Source: Dyadobacter beijingensis DSM 21582
GTDB lineage: Bacteria; Bacteroidota; Bacteroidia; Cytophagales; Spirosomataceae
Direction of reading: 5' to 3'
DNA length: 64,000 nucleotides
Assembly: GCF_000382205.1 (NCBI RefSeq)
Contig: NZ_KB907786.1
Coordinates: forward strand, 992,001-1,056,000
In this document: positions 36,678 to 46,341 of the stretch, in pieces
How the letters are laid out: every line of letters begins with the position of its first letter
Numbering within the stretch: the stretch's first letter is position 1
The notes under the pieces: model-generated
What the model was told of the DNA's origin: nothing
Database searches by the model: none
The model's input: only the letters and a program-made list of their open reading frames with translations
Position numbers and translations under genes: made by a program

Positions 36678-37727
36678 TTACCAATGCTGCGCCCAGAAAC
36701 TACGGCCTTCGTAGCCGCTTTGGGCGAGGAGCCGCGCGGCCTGCATGCTTCGTTTACCGCTGTTGCAATAAAATACGATCGTTTTACCCGCGGGAAAATT
36801 GGCGATGTTTTCGGGAATATCGGAAAGCGGGATATTCTCTCCCCCGAAGCTATCCGCTTCAAATTCATAATATTCCCGCACATCCACGAGCAAGACCGCA
36901 TCCGGTGCCGATTCTAGCAAAAATTCATATTCCTCGTATGACATTTCCGGCAGGTTTTCTTCGGTTGGCGGGATTAATGCGGGCCTGGCGGACGCCGCGG
37001 ATTGTCCGGCCGTTTCCGAGCGGGAGAACTGGAATATCGAATGACTGTTTGTCAATGTATTAATAACCAATAGCTTGCCGGATAGCGGTTCGCCGATCCC
37101 TGCGATCACCTTGATGGCCTCATTGGCCATATAGGTGCCGATAATGCCTGGCAACACGCCCATTACGCCCGCTTCGGCACAGTTATCGCCTTCTTCGGCG
37201 TCTGGGAAAAGGCAACGGTAGGTAGGCCCGCCGTGGTAGTTGAAAACCGAAACCTGCCCTTCAAACCGCAAAATCGATCCGAAAATAAAGGGTTTACCCA
37301 ATGCGACGCAGAAGTCGTTGACAAGGTAACGCGTTTCGAAATTGTCGGAACCATCGATAACCAGGTCGTAGCCGCTGAGCAAATCGGCGGCATTTTCGGC
37401 ATTCAGCCGGTCGGGATACGCCACGAGCTGCACAAACGGGTTCAGTACCGAAAGTTTCTCGACGGCCGTAATGGCTTTGTTTTGTCCCACATCATGCGCC
37501 GAATAGAGGATCTGGCGGTGCAGGTTGGTCAGGTCCACGGTATCATCGTCGATAATGCCGATCTGGCCCACGCCGGCAGCCACGAGGTATTGCAGCACCG
37601 GGCAGCCCAAACCGCCCGCGCCCACCACGGCGACTTTCCCCGCGCGTAGCTTTTCCTGCCCCGCAAGGCCCATTTCCGGCATGATAATCTGCCGCGCGTA
37701 GCGTTTTCGTTCGACTGTTGTGAACAT
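36678..37727 (-). CDS. ThiF/MoeB-like adenylyltransferase fused to rhodanese, zinc cysteines missing
   Basis: A 349-residue E1-like enzyme that would adenylate the ThiS C-terminus and help load sulfur for the thiazole ring. The nucleotide-binding loop is VVGAGGLG (35-42), followed by DDDTVDLTNLHRQILY. The catalytic cysteine lies in DNCAEAG, as in ThiF/MoeB. The C-terminal rhodanese domain has VLLVDVREYYEFEAD and the active-site loop CNSGKRS (Cys321). MoeB normally has two CxxC zinc knuckles; here only YRCLFP remains before the catalytic loop and no CxxC follows, so the zinc site is lost. It follows thiH by 53 bp in the operon. ThiF is the more likely role by context; a gene symbol would overstate it. 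Confidence 0.85.
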   Translation of the reverse strand: MFTTVERKRYARQIIMPEMGLAGQEKLRAGKVAVVGAGGLGCPVLQYLVAAGVGQIGIIDDDTVDLTNLHRQILYSAHDVGQNKAITAVEKLSVLNPFVQLVAYPDRLNAENAADLLSGYDLVIDGSDNFETRYLVNDFCVALGKPFIFGSILRFEGQVSVFNYHGGPTYRCLFPDAEEGDNCAEAGVMGVLPGIIGTYMANEAIKVIAGIGEPLSGKLLVINTLTNSHSIFQFSRSETAGQSAASARPALIPPTEENLPEMSYEEYEFLLESAPDAVLLVDVREYYEFEADSFGGENIPLSDIPENIANFPAGKTIVFYCNSGKRSMQAARLLAQSGYEGRSFWAQHW

Positions 37728-37743
37728 AGAATTTTGAATGACC

Positions 37744-37790
37744 GAATGATTGAATGACCGAATATTTTCTATTCAGTCATTCAATCATTC
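37744..37790. repeat. 21-bp inverted repeat with tandem GAATGACC-type units, thiH-moeB junction
   Basis: GAATGATTGAATGACCGAATA (37744-37764) pairs with TATTCAGTCATTCAATCATTC (37770-37790) with one G-U pair. It overlaps the thiH stop. The left arm has repeats of GAATGACC/GAATGATT. No T-run follows, so it is more likely an mRNA-processing or stability hairpin than a terminator. Confidence 0.6.
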
Positions 37791-38899
37791 AAAATTAAAC
37801 TAGCGTCCCAGTCCTTCCATACCGGCTCGTAGCCGGCGTTTCGGATCATGGCGGCTATTTCTGCCGGACTTCTTTCGTCGGAAATCTCGAATTGTTCCAG
37901 CGAGGCCGGCTCTACGGCGTAACCGCCGGGGTTGGTTTTGGAACCCGCGCTGATGGATGTTACACCGAGTTGAATGCAATGGTTCCTGAACTTTTCGGAT
38001 TCGCGCGTCGAAAGCGACAATTCCACCTCGCCGTTGAATATCCGGTAGGCGCATATGAGCTGGACGAGTTCGCGGTCGCTCATTTCCACTTTCGGTTCCA
38101 GACCTCCCGAAAATGGCCTCAGGCGGGGAAACGACAGGCTGTAACGCGTTTGCCAATAGGTTTTTTCGAGGTAATTCAAATGCATTGCGGTGAAAAAACT
38201 ATCGGTGCGCCAGTCTTCCAATCCGATCAATACGCCGAGCCCCATTTTGTGAACGCCCGCTTTGCCGAGCCGGTCGGGTGTTTCGATGCGGTAATTGAAA
38301 TTAGCCTTTTTGCCTTTGGGATGGTGTTTGCGGTAATCGTCCCGGTGATAGGTTTCCTGGTAAACCAGCACCGAATGCAATCCGAGCGGGATCAGCTCTT
38401 CGTATTCGTCCTGGTCGAGCGGCTGCACTTCCATCGATATCTGTGCAAAATGCGGCCTGATCAGTTCTAATACCCTCTTAAAATAGGGCACATGCACCGT
38501 CTGAACTGCCTCGCCGGTAACGAGCAGCACGTGCTCGTAGCCCATCGCTTTGATTACTTCCACTTCCCGTAAAATCTCCGCATCAGTAAGTGTACGCCTG
38601 CGGACCTTGTTATCGAGACTGAACCCGCAATAGGTGCAAATGTTCGTGCATTCATTGGACAAATACAGCGGCACATACATTTGAACGGTTTTCCCAAAGC
38701 GTTTTTGGGTTAGCTGTCGGCTGAGTGCTGCCATAGGTTCCAGGTACGAAGCCGCGGCGGGAGAGATCAATGCCTTGAAGTCTTCCAAAGTCTTTCTGGA
38801 CGAGCCTAATGCCCTTTCCACATCCGCCGCAGTTTTGGAATAGATAGATTCCTTCACCTCGTCCCAGCCGTAGCGATCGAATTCTTCCTTAAAGCTCAT
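37781..38899 (-). CDS. thiH: 2-iminoacetate synthase (tyrosine lyase)
   Basis: A radical-SAM enzyme that cleaves tyrosine to dehydroglycine and p-cresol for thiazole formation. The [4Fe-4S] motif CTNICTYC (Cys84, Cys88, Cys91) is present and the 372-residue length is normal. [26 protein letters not shown] is typical of ThiH. It overlaps thiG by 11 bp, which indicates coupled translation. It supports the anaerobic-type ThiH route rather than the ThiO glycine-oxidase route. Confidence 0.95.
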   Translation of the reverse strand: MSFKEEFDRYGWDEVKESIYSKTAADVERALGSSRKTLEDFKALISPAAASYLEPMAALSRQLTQKRFGKTVQMYVPLYLSNECTNICTYCGFSLDNKVRRRTLTDAEILREVEVIKAMGYEHVLLVTGEAVQTVHVPYFKRVLELIRPHFAQISMEVQPLDQDEYEELIPLGLHSVLVYQETYHRDDYRKHHPKGKKANFNYRIETPDRLGKAGVHKMGLGVLIGLEDWRTDSFFTAMHLNYLEKTYWQTRYSLSFPRLRPFSGGLEPKVEMSDRELVQLICAYRIFNGEVELSLSTRESEKFRNHCIQLGVTSISAGSKTNPGGYAVEPASLEQFEISDERSPAEIAAMIRNAGYEPVWKDWDASLILND

Positions 38900-39656
38900 C
38901 CAGAAATGCCGTTAACGGGCTGCTGGCCGCCGCCAGATTACCCTGTGCCCCCAATTTCGCCTCATACGCCATCCGCCCGGCCTGTACCGCCATTCTGAAA
39001 GCATCCGCCATCGCCACCGGGTCGCCGGCCACGGCGATGGCCGTATTCACCAGCACCGCATCCGCGCCGATTTCCATTGCTTTGGCGGCGTCGGAAGGCG
39101 CGCCGATGCCGGCGTCCACCACCACAGGTACTTTACTTTGTTCGATGATGATTTCAAGGAAATCGATGGTTTTCAGACCTTTGTTACTCCCGATCGGGGA
39201 GCCGAGCGGCATGACGGCCGCGGCACCGGCTTCTTCGAGGCGCTTGCACAATACCGGGTCGGCGTGGATGTAGGGGAGGATGACAAAGCCCATTTTGGCG
39301 AGTCCCTCCGTTGCCTTCAACGTTTCGATCGGGTCGGGGAGCAGGTATTTGGGATCGGGGTGGATTTCCAGTTTCAGCCAGTTTGTTTCCAACGCCTCAC
39401 GGGCCAGCTGCGCCGCGAAAATCGCCTCTTTGGCCGTTCGGACGCCGGAAGTATTGGGTAAAAGATGGATATGCTTGTGAGCCAAATGCCTGAGGATATC
39501 GTCGGCCTCGTCGCGCACATCCACACGGCGCAGCGCAACGGTCACGAGCTCGGAGCCGGACGCCAGCAGCGCTTCCTCCATCACCCGCGCCGAGCTGAAT
39601 TTGCCCGTGCCGGTAAAGAGCCTCGATTGAAATATTTGATCTGCGATAGTCAGCAT
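38889..39656 (-). CDS. thiG: Thiazole synthase
   Basis: Builds the thiazole phosphate ring from DXP, dehydroglycine and ThiS-thiocarboxylate. The Schiff-base lysine is Lys95 in [18 protein letters not shown]. The barrel has [17 protein letters not shown] and [30 protein letters not shown], the standard phosphate-binding end. The 255-residue length is normal. It overlaps thiH and the TenI-ThiE gene in the operon. Confidence 0.96.
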   Translation of the reverse strand: MLTIADQIFQSRLFTGTGKFSSARVMEEALLASGSELVTVALRRVDVRDEADDILRHLAHKHIHLLPNTSGVRTAKEAIFAAQLAREALETNWLKLEIHPDPKYLLPDPIETLKATEGLAKMGFVILPYIHADPVLCKRLEEAGAAAVMPLGSPIGSNKGLKTIDFLEIIIEQSKVPVVVDAGIGAPSDAAKAMEIGADAVLVNTAIAVAGDPVAMADAFRMAVQAGRMAYEAKLGAQGNLAAASSPLTAFLDEL

Positions 39657-40995
39657 AATGCGTTCTGGATTTGGTAAAAAGTTTCTTGCGGATCGGGTGA
39701 GCCGGCCAATGCGGCGGAGACGGCCACACCGTAAATGCCTGCCGAGCGGATCCCGGGAATGTCGGCGGGTGTAATGCCCCCGATGGCGATAATGGGTATT
39801 TCAAGCCCTTGAGCAGCCATTTGCCGCATTAGCGCACGATAGCCTTCGATGCCGAGAATGGGGCTCAGGTTCTGTTTGGTATTTGTAAACCGGAAGGGCC
39901 CCAGGCCAATGTAATCGGCGCCTTCCGCCACCCGCAGCGCGATGTCTGCCCAGGTATTGGCTGTTCCGCCGATGACCATTTGCTCGCCCACGAGCGCACG
40001 CGCTTCGGGCACGGGCATGTCCGTCAGGCCCAGGTGCAGCCCATAGGCGCCCACGGCCAGCGCCACGCGGGGGAAGTCGTTGATAATGAGCTTTGCGCCG
40101 TAGCTGTCACACAAATTGGTAGCAGCCCATGCAATCGGCAGCACTTCTTGCTCCGCCCGGTTCTTTACCCGAAGCTGTATCCACCGGCACCCGACTTCCA
40201 GCGCGATGCGGATGCTGTCGATATGCGACATGCCTTCATTTTCCCGGGAAATAAAATGCAGCCTGTCAATAGCTTTGCTTTTTAAATTTTTAAAATTCAA
40301 ATCGTCATCCATATCTCCATCCCCGGGTTTCAACCCGGGAATGCCGGATGATTGCTGAACTGATGATGATTGAAAAGATGATAATTTCAATCCCGGTGAA
40401 TTCAAAGAAAGAATCAGCTGACATTGCTCCAAAGCCTTTTCAGGATTTTGCCAGATACTTCCCAGCACTGCGGCACCGTCAAACCCCATTTCAAATACCG
40501 ATTTGAAATTCTCAGCATTGATACCCCCAAGCGCTATCACTTCATTGGGAAAGCCCTGTTTATCCAGTTTAAAATGAACCGGAAGTTTCGATACATAACT
40601 TTCTTTTGAAATACTGTCAAATACCGGCCCGAGAAAAGCATAGTCAAAACAATGCGATAGCGTAGCCAGATCAACGGGATCATGCAGGGAGGTGCTGACG
40701 GTATATCCGCTGTTTTTCAAATCATTTAATGCCTCCCGACTGGTTGCCAGCCTGCTCTGCTCCGTAAAATGCAGTCCGGCAATGCCGAATGCGCCGGCCA
40801 GCTCATGATGCTGATGTAATGCGATACGATGTCGAAACCGCAGATCGATTCCTTCCAGCCAAGCCCGCAGTGCTGCTAGCGTGGCTGCGGGCTTGCGTAT
40901 GTGCAGGCGCGCGAGCCCCTGTGCGAAGAGCTCGTTAATAATATCGGCCTCGCCGGGGAGCATTTCCGGGTGGGTTATGACAATCAGATTTTCCA

Positions 40996-40996
<1 letters not shown>
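39650..40996 (-). CDS. TenI-ThiE fusion: thiazole tautomerase plus thiamine-phosphate synthase
   Basis: A 448-residue two-domain protein. Residues 1-195 resemble Ten[17 protein letters not shown] and the histidine of [10 protein letters not shown] (His105), where TenI has its catalytic SxH, then [13 protein letters not shown]. Residues about 243-448 are a complete ThiE barrel: [45 protein letters not shown] and IAIGGI. ThiE couples HMP-PP to thiazole phosphate. TenI aromatises the thiazole tautomer. The ~45-residue linker (199-243) is low complexity and contains a [12 protein letters not shown] stretch encoded over a REP-like palindrome. Fusion of these two neighbouring pathway steps in one chain is plausible but not one I know as standard. 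Confidence 0.85.
40322..40339. repeat. REP-like palindrome inside the TenI-ThiE linker
   Basis: CCCGGGTT, a 2-nt loop (TC) and AACCCGGG form a perfect 18-nt palindrome in the coding sequence, encoding the PGLKPG part of the linker. Confidence 0.7.
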
Positions 40997-42888
<1,892 letters not shown>

Positions 42889-42911
42889 TTAAATGGTGGG
42901 ATAAAGCGTGC

Positions 42912-43112
42912 CTAGCCGCCTTGCGTGGCGGTAATGAGCGTAATCTGATCGTTGGGGGAGAGCCGGCGCGTGGGCCAGTCGGATTTCGGGACTACCGATT
43001 GATTGATGGCTACGGCGATGCCTTTGCCGGACGGAAACAGCTCGGACACGAGTTGTCCTACCGTGTGAGTGGCGGTAATTAGCCTTGCCTGACCGTTTAG
43101 GATGATTTCCAT
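42912..43112 (-). CDS. thiS: Sulfur carrier protein ThiS
   Basis: A 66-residue ubiquitin-like protein starting MEIILNGQ (ATG at 43112; the in-frame ATG further upstream gives an MYLKTESG extension that lacks family support). The C-terminus ends in GG, which carries the thiocarboxylate used by ThiG. It is the first gene after the TPP riboswitch, followed by thiC. The presence of ThiS together with the ThiF/MoeB-rhodanese protein completes a bacterial-type sulfur relay. Confidence 0.9.
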   Translation of the reverse strand: MEIILNGQARLITATHTVGQLVSELFPSGKGIAVAINQSVVPKSDWPTRRLSPNDQITLITATQGG

Positions 43113-43159
43113 TCCTGATTCAGTTTTTAAATACAAAAAACCTTAGGAATGGACCTATG

Positions 43160-43197
43160 AAGAAAAGAATAGACGGAGCTACGTGCACGGTAACTCC
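43160..43197 (-). terminator. Candidate terminator in the riboswitch expression platform
   Basis: GGAGTTAC and GTAGCTCC (minus strand) form an 8-bp stem with one G-U pair, followed by a U-rich stretch GTCTATTCTTTTCT. It sits between the TPP aptamer and thiS, where a ligand-controlled terminator would be expected. Confidence 0.6.
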
Positions 43198-43275
43198 TGC
43201 TTTTCCCTTCGGCAGTACTAGCTGCATCAGGTTCAAAGGGTATGATCTCAGTCCGCATGTCGGGACACCCCTAAA
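43198..43275 (-). promoter_or_regulatory. TPP riboswitch aptamer upstream of thiS
   Basis: The minus strand reads AGGGGTGTCCCG, then GACTGAGATC and ACCCTTTGAACCTGAT, the conserved core of the TPP (THI-box) aptamer, and ends in a CGAAGGGA-type closing strand. It lies directly upstream of the six-gene thiamine operon and downstream of an exact promoter. TPP binding would shut off the operon. Confidence 0.95.
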
Positions 43276-43282
43276 GTTGAGG

Positions 43283-43313
43283 CAAAGCTATTCGAAATTC
43301 AGGATTTTCAAAA
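43283..43313 (-). promoter_or_regulatory. Promoter of the thiamine operon
   Basis: The minus strand has TTTTG (43309-43313), an 18-bp spacer and TAGCTTTG (43283-43290), a complete Bacteroidota promoter. The transcription start would fall near 43276, at the first base of the riboswitch. Confidence 0.8.
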
Positions 43314-43375
43314 GAATTAGAAAAAAACGTAACGCTAAACGCGGTTAGGAGGTGAAAATTTTTAAAATTATAAGG

Positions 43376-43383
43376 TATTTTTG
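43376..43383 (+). promoter_or_regulatory. Candidate -7 box (TATTTTTG) for the GNAT gene
   Basis: An exact TAnnTTTG match 41 bp before the start codon. No clear -33 element is visible. Confidence 0.35.
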
Positions 43384-43423
43384 ACCCTAATAATAAACCT
43401 GTATAACGACCTGCTTTATTTTG

Positions 43424-43927
43424 ATGGATTTGATCATCAGAAGTGCGGCTCCTAAGGATCTGCCTTCGCTGTTGGAGATTATTAACCACGCTATCCTGAA
43501 CACCACGGCTATTTATGACTACGAACCCCGGACCCTGGAACAACAAAAGGCCTGGTTTGAGCAGATGTTCTATGACGGTATGCCAGTGATTGTGGCGGAG
43601 TTGGAAGGCGAAGTGATCGGTTATGGTTCCTACAACATTTTCCGTCCGAAAATCGGGTATAAATTCAGTGTGGAGCATTCCATTTACCTCGACGAAAAAT
43701 CCCGCGGAATGGGCGTGGGCGGTAAATTACTTGGAAGCCTTATTCAGCGCGCGAAGGAATCCGGCCTGCACACGATGATCGGGTGTATCGATGCTTCCAA
43801 CCGTGCAAGTATTGAATTTCACAAGAAGTACGGGTTTGTGGAGAAGGGATATCTGAAGGAAGTTGCCTACAAATTCGACCAGTGGCTCGACCTCGTTTAT
43901 ATGCAGTTGTTGTTGGAAGAGGATTAA
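43424..43927 (+). CDS. GNAT-family N-acetyltransferase (phosphinothricin acetyltransferase type)
   Basis: A 167-residue acetyltransferase. The acetyl-CoA-binding motif is SRGMGVGGKLLGSLI (about residues 87-101), then MIGCIDASNRASIEFHKKYGFVEKGY. The overall pattern matches the Pat/Bar-like subfamily, which acetylates small amines or amino acids. The start is the ATG at 43424; a TTG lies one codon upstream. It is divergent from the thiamine operon and followed by a 10-bp tandem repeat and a strong terminator. Confidence 0.88.
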   Translation: MDLIIRSAAPKDLPSLLEIINHAILNTTAIYDYEPRTLEQQKAWFEQMFYDGMPVIVAELEGEVIGYGSYNIFRPKIGYKFSVEHSIYLDEKSRGMGVGGKLLGSLIQRAKESGLHTMIGCIDASNRASIEFHKKYGFVEKGYLKEVAYKFDQWLDLVYMQLLLEED

Positions 43928-43936
43928 AGTCAGTAG

Positions 43937-44050
43937 GTCAGGAATGGTCAAGAGTAGTCAGGAATAGTTCAAAAAGTCATCCGACAAAATTGACAATGCA
44001 TGACAATGCCTGACAACACATAACTACACTTAACAACACCTGACAAAACG
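43937..44050. repeat. Degenerate 10-bp tandem repeat tract
   Basis: The tract begins GTCAGGAATG-GTCAAGAGTA-GTCAGGAATA, and after about 25 bp continues as six units: TGACAATGCA, TGACAATGCC, TGACAACACA, TAACTACACT, TAACAACACC, TGACAAAACG. It fills the space between the GNAT stop and the terminator. Confidence 0.75.
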
Positions 44051-44089
44051 AAACGAGGCGCAGTGATTAGCTGCGCCTCGTTTCGTTTT
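44045..44089. terminator. Strong bidirectional terminator
   Basis: AAAACGAAACGAGGCGCAG and CTGCGCCTCGTTTCGTTTT form a perfect 19-bp stem around a 7-nt loop. The A/T ends suit both directions. It separates the GNAT gene from the BASS transporter. Confidence 0.92.
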
Positions 44090-45194
44090 AATGGGCTCTG
44101 CCCGTTTCTACGTAAGTATCTTCATCACCAGTAGGCTTGCCTTGCCACCAGGAGGCGAGGATGGAGCCGGTGATGTTCATCAGCGGGCCGAAAATCGCCG
44201 GTGCGAGGCCGACCGTGGCCATCTTGCCCATTTCCTTCGCGATACCGGACGCTAGTCCGCCATTTTGCATACCTACTTCAATCGCTATCGTGCGGCAGTC
44301 GCGCTCACTCATGCGGAACAGGCGTCCCGACCAGTAGCCGAGCGTGTAGCCCGACAGGTTATGGATCAATACGAGCAATAGCAATGCGGGCCCGATCGAC
44401 AGGAGGCTGTCTCGGCCGGCGGCGGTGATGATCACGATAATGAATGCGATCCCGCCCATCGAAACAAGCGGCATGGCGGCATCGAGCCATTTCACTTTTC
44501 CGCTGAACAGCTTATTGAACACCAATCCGGCGCCGATCGGGATGATCACCATTTTAATAATATCCCACATCATATGCAGTGTGTCGATCTTCACGAACGC
44601 GCCTGCGAGCATGCTCATGAGGATGGGCGTCACGAGCGGCGCGAGCATCGTGGAAATGGCGGTAATGGTAATGGACAATGCGAGGTTCGCTTTCGCGAGG
44701 TAGGAGATCACGTTGGAAGCCATTCCATTCGGCGAGCAGCCGATGAGGATAATACCTGCCGCGATTTCAGGCGGGAAACCGCTGATGTTTGCCAGCGTGT
44801 ACCCGATGGTTGGCATAATGATAAAGTGGCTCACAACGCCAATGAGTACGCCTTTCGGCATTTTAACCACGCCCACAAAATCCCCGAAGCTCATGGAAGT
44901 GCCCATTCCGAACATGATGATCTGAATGAGTGGAGTGATCAGAGTTGAAAGTTTAAAGTCACCCACAGTCAGGAAATGCTGCGGGTAGTACAATGCCGTG
45001 GTTACCGCCGCGAAGATGACGGTGGTGTAGGTGAATCCTTTCAGTTTTTCATAACCACGGAAACTGATGGCCAGCGACAAAAAGAATGCGATAAAGAAAG
45101 GGCCGGCCGAGGGGAGGCTTCCGGTAAAGGCCAGGTACAGCGCTATCAGCAGGCAGACCGCGGCGATACCGGATGTGAGCTTGTAAATATTCAT
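44088..45194 (-). CDS. Bile acid:sodium symporter (BASS) family transporter
   Basis: A 368-residue membrane protein with about ten helices; the start is MNIYKLTSG rather than seven residues earlier. Sodium-site-like segments IQIIMFGMGTSMSFGDF (about 80-96), IILIGCSPNGMASNVISYLAKANLALSI (about 160-187) and VGMQNGGLASGIAKEMG (about 320-336) are typical of the family. BASS members import organic anions such as bile acids, pyruvate or ketopantoate with Na+. It is the distal gene of the strand that carries the RraA-like and amidohydrolase genes, so it may import their product. Confidence 0.87.
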   Translation of the reverse strand: MNIYKLTSGIAAVCLLIALYLAFTGSLPSAGPFFIAFFLSLAISFRGYEKLKGFTYTTVIFAAVTTALYYPQHFLTVGDFKLSTLITPLIQIIMFGMGTSMSFGDFVGVVKMPKGVLIGVVSHFIIMPTIGYTLANISGFPPEIAAGIILIGCSPNGMASNVISYLAKANLALSITITAISTMLAPLVTPILMSMLAGAFVKIDTLHMMWDIIKMVIIPIGAGLVFNKLFSGKVKWLDAAMPLVSMGGIAFIIVIITAAGRDSLLSIGPALLLLVLIHNLSGYTLGYWSGRLFRMSERDCRTIAIEVGMQNGGLASGIAKEMGKMATVGLAPAIFGPLMNITGSILASWWQGKPTGDEDTYVETGRAH

Positions 45195-45229
45195 ATAAAT
45201 GTATTTAAAATGCAATTTTGAAAATGCGA

Positions 45230-45260
45230 AAGAAAAATCCTGTCTGTTTTACCAAACAGG
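45230..45260 (-). terminator. Candidate terminator between the RraA and BASS genes
   Basis: CTGTTT/AAACAG (45244-45249, 45254-45259) with loop TACC, followed on the minus strand by ATTTTTCTTT. The stem is short, so read-through into the BASS gene is likely. Confidence 0.45.
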
Positions 45261-45290
45261 AAATGCTGAAAACCAGGACGGATTACTCGC

Positions 45291-46223
45291 TTACCAGGTT
45301 CTTTTTTTCATGTATTCATCGAGTTCCGAACGTTTCATGGGGATTTCGTTCGGGTTTTTGTCGAGCCATTTCAAGAAGTCGTTTTTCAGGGTATCGGTCC
45401 ACTGGCTGTCGATCTGGCCCGGGGTATATTTGCCTTCTTTCAGCATCTGAATACCGAATTTGTCGCGCAATGCGATGAACTCGGCCGTTTGCACGACTTT
45501 CTCGACCATGTGCGCCGGCACGAAGATCACGCCTTCTTTTTTGGCCAGAACCAGGTCACCCGGAAGTACCACCGCACGTCCGATGCGGATAGGGGTATTA
45601 ATGCCCGTTACTACGGCGTCTTTCAAATAGGAAGGATCAAAATCGCGGACGAACGCATTGAAGCCGGGGATTTTGGAAAGGCCGTCGAGGTCGCGCACGG
45701 AGGCATCGAATACGACGCCGTTGCCTGTTTTGGCATAAATAGAATTGGCAAGGTTATCACCGATCAGTGTTCCTTCGACGATCTTGCCCATACCGTCGGC
45801 TACATATACGTCGCCTTTGGAAAGCATATCGATCGGCCAGGAGTTGGTGTTGCCGATGCGGCCTTGCTTGGCACCGCGGTCTTTGATATTCTTTTCCAGG
45901 TCGGGGCGGGAGGGCGTGAACTGGGCCGTCAATGCGCGACCGGCGATCACCACGTCGTCATGGACGATTTTCCAGTTGCCTTCAAACTGGCAGTTATAGC
46001 CCTCGTTTTTGAGTACTACCCATGCTTCTTCGATATTGATTTCTTTGGCGCGGCGCACGAGGTCGTCGGAGATTTTCGGACGGCCGTCGGGGAAGCGCTC
46101 ACCTTTCCATTCGGAAGTGAGGAAGATCAGTTCTTCTTTCGGGATGGTCTGCGATTGGGCAGTTTGCAATGTTCCCAGGGTGAGGGTCAGGATCGTCGTT
46201 AAAGAGAGAATCGGTAATTTCAT
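45291..46223 (-). CDS. Exported RraA-family aldolase/decarboxylase-like protein
   Basis: A 310-residue protein with a Sec signal (MKLPILSLTTILTLTLGTLQ, cleavage around TAQSQT). The RraA/HMG-aldolase core shows GKIVEGTLIGDNLANSIYAK and VVFDASVRDLDGL, where Arg and Asp of the ASVRD motif correspond to the substrate and metal residues of 4-hydroxy-4-methyl-2-oxoglutarate aldolases. One acidic residue is Asp where Glu is common. Periplasmic RraA proteins are rare in my knowledge. It lies downstream of the first amidohydrolase gene and upstream of the BASS carrier. Confidence 0.82.
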   Translation of the reverse strand: MKLPILSLTTILTLTLGTLQTAQSQTIPKEELIFLTSEWKGERFPDGRPKISDDLVRRAKEINIEEAWVVLKNEGYNCQFEGNWKIVHDDVVIAGRALTAQFTPSRPDLEKNIKDRGAKQGRIGNTNSWPIDMLSKGDVYVADGMGKIVEGTLIGDNLANSIYAKTGNGVVFDASVRDLDGLSKIPGFNAFVRDFDPSYLKDAVVTGINTPIRIGRAVVLPGDLVLAKKEGVIFVPAHMVEKVVQTAEFIALRDKFGIQMLKEGKYTPGQIDSQWTDTLKNDFLKWLDKNPNEIPMKRSELDEYMKKRTW

Positions 46224-46281
46224 GAGATAAGAAAAAAGAGTTCGGCAGGATTGTGATCGGTAAAATTAGGCAAAATAACAA

Positions 46282-46317
46282 TGGAAGCCCCGTTGAGTGC
46301 GGCCGCGGGGGCTTCCA
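46282..46317 (-). terminator. Candidate terminator or attenuator between amidohydrolase and RraA genes
   Basis: TGGAAGCCCC and GGGGCTTCCA form a 10-bp stem; on the minus strand TTGTTATTTT follows. A gap of 118 bp separates the two genes. Confidence 0.55.
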
Positions 46318-46341
46318 GCCCGGGAGTGGACGTCCGGCAAA

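Noticed and set aside
43198..43275. GTTCAAAGGG-like segment, first thought to be a tRNA T-loop
   Set aside because: The surrounding sequence is the TPP aptamer; no acceptor stem or anticodon stem can be drawn.
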